From positions 1,240,001 to 1,304,000 of the forward strand of contig NZ_CP030053.1 of the NCBI RefSeq assembly GCF_004114955.1: a stretch of 64,000 nucleotides of DNA. Reading direction: 5' to 3'. This document shows, one piece after another, positions 55,533 through 62,497 of the stretch (the stretch's first letter is position 1; every line of letters begins with the position of its first letter). The position numbers were made by a program, and so were the translations under genes. The stretch comes from Bradyrhizobium guangzhouense. Its GTDB lineage: Bacteria; Pseudomonadota; Alphaproteobacteria; Rhizobiales; Xanthobacteraceae. A model generated the notes under the pieces. It saw only the letters and a list, made by a program, of their open reading frames with translations. It ran no database searches and was not told the DNA's origin.

Positions 55533-55907
55533 ATGGACAAGGACAGGATCGTCGGATCGGCCAAGGAATTCGCTGGACGGGCAGAAGGCGCCGTCGGCGA
55601 TCTCGCAGGCGACGCACAGACACAGGCGTCGGGCAAGGCGCGCGAAGCCGCCGGCACCGTGCAGAATCTCTACGGCCAGGCCAAGGACGCCGTGCGCGAC
55701 GCGGCGGACACCGCCACGAGCTACGCCAAGGATGCGTATGACAATAGCGGCGAGACGCTGCGCGATGGATCGCAGGCGCTGTCAAAGAAGGTGCAGGACA
55801 ATCCGCTCGGTGCACTGCTGGTGGCCGGCGGCATCGGCTTCGCGCTCGCGCTTCTGATGTCGCGCCCCGCACGTCGCCCGCCGCCGCGCTGGCGCTATTA
55901 CGGCTGA
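55533..55907 (+). CDS. CsbD-like stress protein with C-terminal membrane anchor
   Basis: 124 residues from the ATG at 55533, preceded by AGGAGGAG. The N-terminal half has the CsbD pattern (MDKDRIVGSAKEFAGRAEGAVGDLAGD), followed by an amphipathic repeat region. A single membrane anchor (NPLGALLVAGGIGFALALLMSRPARR) comes last. It resembles a CsbD/YqjD hybrid. It is probably general-stress induced, with unknown molecular function. Confidence 0.85.
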   Translation: MDKDRIVGSAKEFAGRAEGAVGDLAGDAQTQASGKAREAAGTVQNLYGQAKDAVRDAADTATSYAKDAYDNSGETLRDGSQALSKKVQDNPLGALLVAGGIGFALALLMSRPARRPPPRWRYYG

Positions 55908-55914
55908 GCTACGC

Positions 55915-56018
55915 GTCATTCCGGGGCGCGCGTGGCGCGAGCCCGGAATCCATCGTGCCACCGTTAATACCGCTTAATGGATTCCGGGTTCGCGCCAAGA
56001 GGCGCGCCCCGGAATGAC
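55915..56018. repeat. Palindromic intergenic repeat, family A, copy 3
   Basis: GTCATTCCGGGGC and GCCCCGGAATGAC arms (perfect 13 bp), with GGAATCCAT..ATGGATTCC inside. It sits between the convergent CsbD-like and DUF459 genes. The right arm ends five bases from the DUF459 stop. Confidence 0.87.
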
Positions 56019-56023
56019 CGCAA

Positions 56024-57727
56024 CTACCGAACCACTTCCGCCGAACGTCCGACATTGCCGGGCGGGCGCGGAATCGCAGGATTCGGGTTGCGCGGCGGCG
56101 CCAGTTGACGCGGCGCGGGTTGCGGCGAGCCGAAGCCGAAGAAATCGCGCAGCGACGGGGTTGCCTGCGCCGGCTGCTGCGGCGGCGTCGGCTTCTTCGG
56201 CGCGGGCGGCCTGGGAGGCGCGATCGCAGCGGCTGCACCAGGCGTACCGGGCGCTCCGGGCGCCGCAGCACCGCCGTCGGGCGTGGTCGCCGCAACAGGC
56301 GTATCGCCCTTGGCCTGCTCGCGGCCGACCTCTCGGCGCGGCCAGGAATAATCATCCGCACGGCCCGCGGGCGCGGCCAGCGGCTCGCCCTTCACCAGCG
56401 TCCGCGCCGCAAGCGCATCGACCGCGGCGGGACGCGTGCCGGGTCCACCCAGCAATTGATCGGTCGAGATCGAGGCCGCAACCAGCGGCACGATCGGGCC
56501 GGCGAGCGGCCGCGGCGGCGGCTTGCCGGGCTCGGCATTGGTGTCGGGCGTCGCCGGTTCGCTTGGCAGAGCGATGGGACCGGAGCGGCCGGCGAGGAGA
56601 CGCGTGATCTCGCGCTCGACATAGTGTGCGAGCTTGCGCGCGCCGGGCTTGGTGAAATAGACGCCGTCGCCGCTGCGCAGCTGACGGATCTGGCCTTCGA
56701 AGTCAGGGCCCTTCTGCAGGAAGCGGCCGGCCTCGTCGACAAAGCCGTCCCAGACGTCGACATAGGTGATGCCGGCCTTGGCCGCGCCTTCGCGATAGAG
56801 CGAATCCAGGAACAGCATGTCCGCAGTGCCCTTAGGTCCGCGGATCGCAGGCAGGCCGACCCAGAGCACCGGCACGCCCTTGGCCTTCAGGACGCCCGCA
56901 AGTTCCTCGATCTTCTTGCTGTAGAGCTCAACCCAGCGGTCGTCGCGGAATTCGTAGACGCCGTTTGGATTGCGCGCGGCCTTTTCAGGCGGGGCTGCGG
57001 GTGTGTCCGCGTTATCGGCGTCGTCCTGCGGCAGGTCGGTGTCGACAGGCTTGTCGTCGGGCTTTGCAGCGGTGTCGGATTTGGTCTCGCCGGGCTTCGC
57101 CTCACCCGGTTTGCCGTCATTTTTTCCTTGCGGCTTGGCGCGCGCGCCCTTGTCGTTCTTCTTGTCCTTATCTGCCGGCTTGTCGGCGACAGGCTCGCGG
57201 ATCGAAATGCGGTCGTTGAGGCCGAGCATCACGACGATGACGTCAGGCTTCTCGGTCTCCAGGATACCCTTTGCGGCCGCGGCCCAGTCCGAGGGCTCGC
57301 CCTTCGGCTGATATCTGATCAGGCCGGACGTGGTCCTGTGCTTGCGGATCACGCCCATGTCGGGCTGCTCGGTGTAGGCGTCTTCCAGGCCATAGGCGAG
57401 CCAGTCGGCCATGGCATCGCCGATCACCAGCACGTTCTTGTCGGCAATGGTGTCGCGCTTGGCGGGGGCGGGCGCGCGCGAATAATCCTGGCGCGGAGCC
57501 TGCGGCTGCTGCTGCTGGAAGGGTGCGAAGAAATCACCGCCGAACCAGCCGCCACCACGATGCGGCGGCGGCGCCGATCGCTGCGGCGGCCCGCCGAAGC
57601 CGGGGAAGTTGAAGAACTGCGCGGAGGCTGGTCCCGCGACCGACACCAAAATCGCAAGCGCCGTCCCCAGCGCGATCAGCGGGCCGGTCTCGGTCAGCGC
57701 CTTGAAAAACGATTTTGGCTTCGACAT
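56024..57727 (-). CDS. DUF459 SGNH-hydrolase-like secreted protein with lost catalytic residues
   Basis: 567 residues. A signal/anchor (to about 36, GPASAQF) and a Gly/Pro/Gln-rich linker lead to the SGNH fold (about 95-385), interrupted by a roughly 85-residue Lys/Asp/Pro-rich insert. A long Pro/Ala-rich tail follows. Block I reads VIGDAMADWL (Ala where the nucleophilic Ser is expected). Block V reads DGVYFTKPGA (Tyr where the catalytic His is expected). Block III GLND is kept. Hydrolase activity is therefore doubtful. The lytic transglycosylase gene lies upstream on the same strand. Confidence 0.85.
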   Translation of the reverse strand: MSKPKSFFKALTETGPLIALGTALAILVSVAGPASAQFFNFPGFGGPPQRSAPPPHRGGGWFGGDFFAPFQQQQPQAPRQDYSRAPAPAKRDTIADKNVLVIGDAMADWLAYGLEDAYTEQPDMGVIRKHRTTSGLIRYQPKGEPSDWAAAAKGILETEKPDVIVVMLGLNDRISIREPVADKPADKDKKNDKGARAKPQGKNDGKPGEAKPGETKSDTAAKPDDKPVDTDLPQDDADNADTPAAPPEKAARNPNGVYEFRDDRWVELYSKKIEELAGVLKAKGVPVLWVGLPAIRGPKGTADMLFLDSLYREGAAKAGITYVDVWDGFVDEAGRFLQKGPDFEGQIRQLRSGDGVYFTKPGARKLAHYVEREITRLLAGRSGPIALPSEPATPDTNAEPGKPPPRPLAGPIVPLVAASISTDQLLGGPGTRPAAVDALAARTLVKGEPLAAPAGRADDYSWPRREVGREQAKGDTPVAATTPDGGAAAPGAPGTPGAAAAIAPPRPPAPKKPTPPQQPAQATPSLRDFFGFGSPQPAPRQLAPPRNPNPAIPRPPGNVGRSAEVVR

Positions 57728-57876
57728 GCGATCTCGGGCGCGCGCAACGGGGTTTGGAGATAGGTCGATATAATAACGGAATCGGGCGCCAAACGGGCAA
57801 ATTCTCTTGCAGATTCCTGAGGGAATACACCGCCGATCAGCCGAAATCGCCGCTCAGGGTTACTTTCAGGCCGTTT

Positions 57877-59292
57877 TTACCGCCCGCGCAGCCGGTCCAA
57901 CACGTCGGAGGTGGCAAATCCGTCGGCAGGGAGCCCGATCGAGACCTGGAAGTTGCGCAGGGCATCCCGGGTCTGGCCGCCGAACTGGCCGTCCGGGGTG
58001 CCCTTGTAGAAGCCGCGCTGGGCCAGCAGCTGCTGAAGTTCCAGTCGTTCACTCTTCGATAGCTCCCGCTCCTGCCGCGGCCAGGGCTGCACGAAGGGCT
58101 GGCCGCCGCGCAGGCGGTCGGCGAAATGGCCGATCGCCAGCGCATAGGCCTCGGCGGGATTGTACTTCATGATGACACGGAAGTTCTGCAGCATCAGGAA
58201 GCCCGGACCCTGCGCGCCGGCGGGCGCCAGCAGATAGGCTTTCTCCGCCGGATGCGGGAACGGCTGGCCCGTGGCCCGCTTGAGCCCGAGTTTCTCCCAC
58301 TGCGCGATCGACATCATCTTGGCGCGGTCGGCCAGCATGTAGTTGAATCCCTCGGGCACCACGACCTCGAAGCCCCAGGTTTGGCCGCTCTGCCAGCCGT
58401 CTTTCTTCAGGTTGTTTGCAGTCGAGGCGATCAGATCGGTCGGGTTGTCGACGACGTCGCGCCTTCCGTCGCCGTCGCCGTCCACGGCAAAACGCTTGAA
58501 GGCGGTCGGCATGAACTGGGTCGGGCCGAAGGCGCCGGCCCAGGAGCCGCGCATCTGCTCGGGCCTGAGATCGCCGCGGTTGAGGATCTCCAGTGCCGAG
58601 AGGAACTCGTCCTTGAAATAGCCCTGGCGGCGGCCGATGCAGGCGAGAGTCGCGGTCGATTGCAAAACGCTGCGGTCGCCCATCTGCGTCGAATAGTTGG
58701 ACTCGATGCCCCAGATGGCCGCGATGATATAGCGGTCGACGCCATAGGCCTTTTCGGTCGCGTCGAACTGCGCCTTGTATTGGGCGAGGATTTCCTTGCC
58801 CCTGGCGAGGCGGTTGTCGTTCACGAGGATGTCGAGATAGTCCCAGATCGACTTGGAGAATTCCGGCTGCGAATCCATCAGGTCCATGATGCGCAGGTCG
58901 GGCGTAAGCCCAGCTGTGAAGCGCTGAAAATTCTCCTGCGTGATGCCGCGCCGTGCGGCGTCCGGCCACATCCCCGCAACGCAATTGTCGAAATTGCCGG
59001 CCGCCTCGCGGATCGCAGCCGCCGTCATCAGCGGATGGCCGGACGCGCCGTCCTCGCCACTCCAGGGCAGGGCCCCCCCAGGGGCCGGGGCGGGCTGCGA
59101 CGGTGCCGCGCCCGAGCCGGAGAAAATACCGCCGAACAGGTTCGACAGGCCGTTTTGCGTCTGAGCTTCCGCAGACACAGGGAACAGCAGCGCGACCGCA
59201 ATCATTGTTGCGTTCGCCAGAGATCCGCCGCGTTTTGCCAAGCCTGCCACCGATTGCCTCATATCCCGTCCATCCGGCCGAAAATCCGCCAT
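57877..59292 (-). CDS. Lytic murein transglycosylase (MltB-like) with peptidoglycan-binding domain
   Basis: 471 residues with a signal peptide (to about 44, FPVSAEAQ). The SLT_2/MltB catalytic domain (about 85-390) has the catalytic Glu in IWGIESNYSTQMGDRSV and the SWAGAFGPTQFMPTAFKRFAVDGDGDG block. A C-terminal PG_binding_1 domain (about 405-471; LQQLLAQRGFYKGTPDGQFGGQT) follows. It cuts the glycan strand to 1,6-anhydro ends in the periplasm. It is divergent from galU and 149 bases upstream of the DUF459 gene. Confidence 0.93.
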   Translation of the reverse strand: MADFRPDGRDMRQSVAGLAKRGGSLANATMIAVALLFPVSAEAQTQNGLSNLFGGIFSGSGAAPSQPAPAPGGALPWSGEDGASGHPLMTAAAIREAAGNFDNCVAGMWPDAARRGITQENFQRFTAGLTPDLRIMDLMDSQPEFSKSIWDYLDILVNDNRLARGKEILAQYKAQFDATEKAYGVDRYIIAAIWGIESNYSTQMGDRSVLQSTATLACIGRRQGYFKDEFLSALEILNRGDLRPEQMRGSWAGAFGPTQFMPTAFKRFAVDGDGDGRRDVVDNPTDLIASTANNLKKDGWQSGQTWGFEVVVPEGFNYMLADRAKMMSIAQWEKLGLKRATGQPFPHPAEKAYLLAPAGAQGPGFLMLQNFRVIMKYNPAEAYALAIGHFADRLRGGQPFVQPWPRQERELSKSERLELQQLLAQRGFYKGTPDGQFGGQTRDALRNFQVSIGLPADGFATSDVLDRLRGR

Positions 59293-59466
59293 CAGGAGGC
59301 CTCGTTACGGTTGCCAATATCTTAACAAAGGTGAATTTTTGCTGGTCACCTTTTTCGCAAATTCTCTGAAACGGAGCCCAACATCCGCCTTTGTTACCGG
59401 CTGCAAAACCGCTAGCAAGAAGCCATTGCTTCTTTCACCTGCGCCCCAAGGTATTCGATCAATCCC

Positions 59467-60342
59467 ATGAAAATCCGCAAAGCCGTATTTCCCGTCGCCG
59501 GCCTCGGCACCCGCGTCCTGCCCGCCACCAAGGCGATGCCGAAGGAAATGCTCACCATCGTCGACAAGCCGCTGATCCAGTACGTCTATGACGAGGCGCG
59601 GGAAGCCGGCATCGAGCACTTCATCTTCGTCACCGGCCGCAACAAGAACGTCATCGAAGATCATTTCGACAGAATGTTCGAGCTCGACACGACACTCAGC
59701 CAGCGCGGCAAGAAGGCCGAGCAGGAGATACTGGCGCAGAACCAGCCGGAAGCCGGTGCCGTCAGCTTCACACGCCAGCAGGCGCCGCTCGGCCTCGGCC
59801 ATGCGGTCTGGTGCGCACGCGACATCGTCGGCAACGAGCCGTTCGCGGTGGTGCTGCCCGACGAGCTCGTGCTCAATTCGCCGGGCTGTCTGAAGCAGAT
59901 GATCGACACGGCATCGACGCTCGGCGAGAAGTCGAACCTGATCGCGGTCGAGGCGGTGCCGGACCATCTCACCCATCAATACGGCATCTGCGGCGTCGGA
60001 AAACGCACCGGCAAGATGTTCGAGGTCGACGGCATGGTCGAGAAGCCGGCCAAGGGCACGGCGCCCTCCAACCTTTCGATCACCGGCCGCTACATTCTCC
60101 AGCCCGAGATCTTCAAGATCCTGGAGACCCAGGAGCGCGGCTCCGGCGGCGAGATCCAGCTCACCGACGCGATGATCGGCCTTGCCAAATCGCAGAAGTT
60201 CTATGGCGTCGAGTTCGAGGGCGAGCGCCATGATTGCGGCTCCAAGCCCGGCTTCCTCCGCGCCAACATCGCCTACGCGCTCAAGCGCCCCGAGCTGCGT
60301 GAGGGGCTGATTGCGGAGATGAAGAAATATCTGGGGCAGTAG
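59467..60342 (+). CDS. galU: UTP-glucose-1-phosphate uridylyltransferase
   Basis: 291 residues, the usual GalU length. It has the nucleotide-binding start FPVAGLGTRVLPATKAMPKEM, AVWCARDIVG and the C-terminal HDCGSKPGFLRANIAYAL. It makes UDP-glucose for exopolysaccharide, cyclic glucan and lipopolysaccharide synthesis. It is a single gene, closed by a family B hairpin. Confidence 0.96.
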   Translation: MKIRKAVFPVAGLGTRVLPATKAMPKEMLTIVDKPLIQYVYDEAREAGIEHFIFVTGRNKNVIEDHFDRMFELDTTLSQRGKKAEQEILAQNQPEAGAVSFTRQQAPLGLGHAVWCARDIVGNEPFAVVLPDELVLNSPGCLKQMIDTASTLGEKSNLIAVEAVPDHLTHQYGICGVGKRTGKMFEVDGMVEKPAKGTAPSNLSITGRYILQPEIFKILETQERGSGGEIQLTDAMIGLAKSQKFYGVEFEGERHDCGSKPGFLRANIAYALKRPELREGLIAEMKKYLGQ

Positions 60343-60350
60343 GCCAAGGT

Positions 60351-60403
60351 GTCGTCCTGGCGAAAGCCAGGACCCATACCGCGTGATCTATCGCCAGGAC
60401 GAC
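60351..60403. repeat. Palindromic intergenic repeat, family B, copy 3
   Basis: Perfect 13-bp arms GTCGTCCTGGCGA / TCGCCAGGACGAC, with a small inner CTGGCGAAAGCCAG hairpin, between convergent galU and the diguanylate cyclase gene. Confidence 0.82.
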
Positions 60404-60411
60404 ATAATGCC

Positions 60412-61908
60412 TCACGCCACCAGCGACAGCTGCGGCAGGCTTGCCACCACCGACTGATTCCGCCCGCCGGCCTTTGCGGCGTAGAGCGCCTTGTCGGCGG
60501 CGGCGACCAGCACGGCCCAGTCCATGCCGGCCGTGGGCGCGAGGCTGGCGACGCCGCAGGAGACGGTCGATCCCGCCCCACCGTCGGACCAGCCCAGCAC
60601 CTTGACGCGAATGGTCTCGGCGATCTTGAACGCGTCGGTGGCCGAAATGTTCGGCAGCAGCACGGCGAACTCCTCGCCGCCATAGCGCGCGGCGCAGTCG
60701 CCGGCGCGGCGCACCGAATCCGAGATGCAGATGGCGATGCCGACCAGCACCTGGTCGCCGGCCTGGTGACCGAACGTGTCGTTATAGGCCTTGAAGTGAT
60801 CGGCATCGATCATCAGCAGCGCGACCTGCGTCTTCTGGCGCATGGCGCGCCGCCATTCCATGTCGATGACCTGGTCGAACTTGCGGCGGTTGCGCAGGCC
60901 CGTGAGCGCGTCGGTCGTCGCCATCTCCTCGAGCTTGCTTTCGGCATCCGCGCGCCGGCCGATCTCGCGGGCGAGCACGATGGCCGAGCCGAGCACGAAC
61001 AGGGACAGCATCAGCACCACGGCGCCGATGCGCAGCGCTTCCCGCTGCCATAGCGAGAACACCGTGCTCAGCGGTTTTCCGGCCACGACAAACAACGGAC
61101 CGGAGCCGCTGCTGCGCACATAGAGACGCGGCGTCGGATCCACCGGCCCCTTGCCGGCGTAGGATCCGCCGGCCCTGAGATTGTCGGGCTTCCAGTCCTG
61201 TTGCGTTCCCAGATTCTTGCCGATGATGTCGAGATCGAACGGCCGCCGCATCATGATGGTGCGGTCGCGCTTGAGCACGGTGATGGTGTCGTCGGGGTCG
61301 AGGCTCAGCCGCTCGAACAGTTCGTGGAAATAGGTGTAGCGGATCGAGCCGGCGACGACCCCCAGGAAGCCGCCGTCGGTATCGCTGATGCGCCGGCTCA
61401 GCACGATCGAAAAGGCACCGCGGAACAGCATCGGATGGCTGATGAACAGTCCGACGTCCGGGTTGTCACGATGAATCCTGAAATACTCTTCGTCGGCGCG
61501 GTTCTCCGCTTGCGGATCGAGGGTGGAGGCATCGATGGTCAGCCTGCCGTCGGCATCGAACACCTGGATGGCGCCGAAATGCCGCGCCGTGGTCGCATGA
61601 TCGAACAGGATGAGCTGACGGATCGGCCTCGAGACCGTGGCGATCTCGGGCAGCAGCATGTTGTTGACGACCGCCTTCAGGGAGAGGTCGTAGATGTCGA
61701 TGTTGCGACTGATGTCCGCGTCGATCGAGGTGGCGAGGTTCTCCAGCGTCTGGCGGGCCAGCGCCTCCTCGCCGCGGCGCATGTCCAGCATGACGTTGAC
61801 GCAAATGGCGGAAAAGCCGATCACCGTCACGACCGACGTCATGATCAGCAGCTTCGCCGAGATACGCCAAGGCCGGCGGGCCGTGGCTTCGCGCCATCCA
61901 GACAGCAT
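60412..61908 (-). CDS. Membrane diguanylate cyclase with Cache-type sensor
   Basis: 498 residues. TM1 is at about 18-40, with a periplasmic double-Cache-like sensor (about 45-285), TM2 (about 292-315) and GGDEF domain (about 335-490). The active-site loop is RYGGEEF, so cyclase activity is expected. An RAGD inhibitory I-site lies five residues before it, allowing product inhibition by c-di-GMP. The short link TTDALTGLRNRRKFD is typical. It probably couples an external small molecule to surface lifestyle. Confidence 0.9.
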   Translation of the reverse strand: MLSGWREATARRPWRISAKLLIMTSVVTVIGFSAICVNVMLDMRRGEEALARQTLENLATSIDADISRNIDIYDLSLKAVVNNMLLPEIATVSRPIRQLILFDHATTARHFGAIQVFDADGRLTIDASTLDPQAENRADEEYFRIHRDNPDVGLFISHPMLFRGAFSIVLSRRISDTDGGFLGVVAGSIRYTYFHELFERLSLDPDDTITVLKRDRTIMMRRPFDLDIIGKNLGTQQDWKPDNLRAGGSYAGKGPVDPTPRLYVRSSGSGPLFVVAGKPLSTVFSLWQREALRIGAVVLMLSLFVLGSAIVLAREIGRRADAESKLEEMATTDALTGLRNRRKFDQVIDMEWRRAMRQKTQVALLMIDADHFKAYNDTFGHQAGDQVLVGIAICISDSVRRAGDCAARYGGEEFAVLLPNISATDAFKIAETIRVKVLGWSDGGAGSTVSCGVASLAPTAGMDWAVLVAAADKALYAAKAGGRNQSVVASLPQLSLVA

Positions 61909-62056
61909 CCTTTGCTCCCGATATTAGTGGATGCGCCCGAAATCTTGCGTAGTGTTTAAGCCGCGACGGCACTGCCGCGATGAGTTAAGGATTGGTTTAT
62001 CCGGCTAGCGATTTCTGGCAGGCCGCGGGATCCGGGCTTCGGACGAGAGGACTGAC

Positions 62057-62320
62057 GTGAACGACTACGACGCGCTACGTGATTATCTGATGCGGCACAA
62101 GCAGGCGGAATTCGTGCTGACCTTCGAGCAGATCGAGGAGATCATCGGCGCAGCCCTGCCGCGCGCGGCCAACCGTGCCTCATGGTGGGACAGCCTGCGC
62201 AGCCCCGACATCCAGATGCCCCAGCGCGAAGCCTGCCTGGCCGCAGGCTTCAAGGCGGTGCGGATGCCGGACGGCCAGAGCGTGCGGTTCACGAAGATGA
62301 AGACCGATCGGCGCAGGTGA
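62057..62320 (+). CDS. Small protein of unknown function (YDALRDYL...WW motif family)
   Basis: 87 residues from an in-frame GTG-adjacent region: GTGAACGACTAC starts the protein, with GAGAGGA upstream. It holds the pattern YDALRDYLMRHKQAEFVLTFEQIEEIIGAALPRAANRASWWDS. This recurs in small proteins of many bacteria (DUF7662-like, from memory), some of which occur with restriction or toxin genes. The second half contains an AGF-VRF strand pair. No function is known, and no partner gene is adjacent. Confidence 0.7.
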   Translation: MNDYDALRDYLMRHKQAEFVLTFEQIEEIIGAALPRAANRASWWDSLRSPDIQMPQREACLAAGFKAVRMPDGQSVRFTKMKTDRRR

Positions 62321-62337
62321 GGGGCTGGGCGTGCTCT

Positions 62338-62487
62338 TCCCTTCTCCCCTTGTGGGAGAAGGTGGCGCGAAGCGCCGGATGAGGGGTTCGGTCCGCAGGG
62401 CTCGCAATTCAATTGAGGCACCGCGTTCGCGGAGATGACCCCTCACCCCCGCTCGCTTTGCGAGCGGACCCTCACAAGGGGAGAGGG
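62338..62487. repeat. Palindromic intergenic repeat, family E
   Basis: Long imperfect inverted repeat. The outer arms are TCTCCCCTTGTG and CACAAGGGGAGA, with inner hairpins GGCGCGAAGCGCC, TTCGGTCCG and CGCTCGCTTTGCGAGCG, and a GATGAGGGG / CCCCTCA pair. It lies between the convergent small-protein and EAL genes. Only one copy is in the window. Confidence 0.8.
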
Positions 62488-62497
62488 AAAAAGAAGA

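Noticed and set aside
61201..61959. Plus-strand open frame opposite the diguanylate cyclase
   Set aside because: It overlaps a complete GGDEF protein and shows no recognisable domain or ribosome site.
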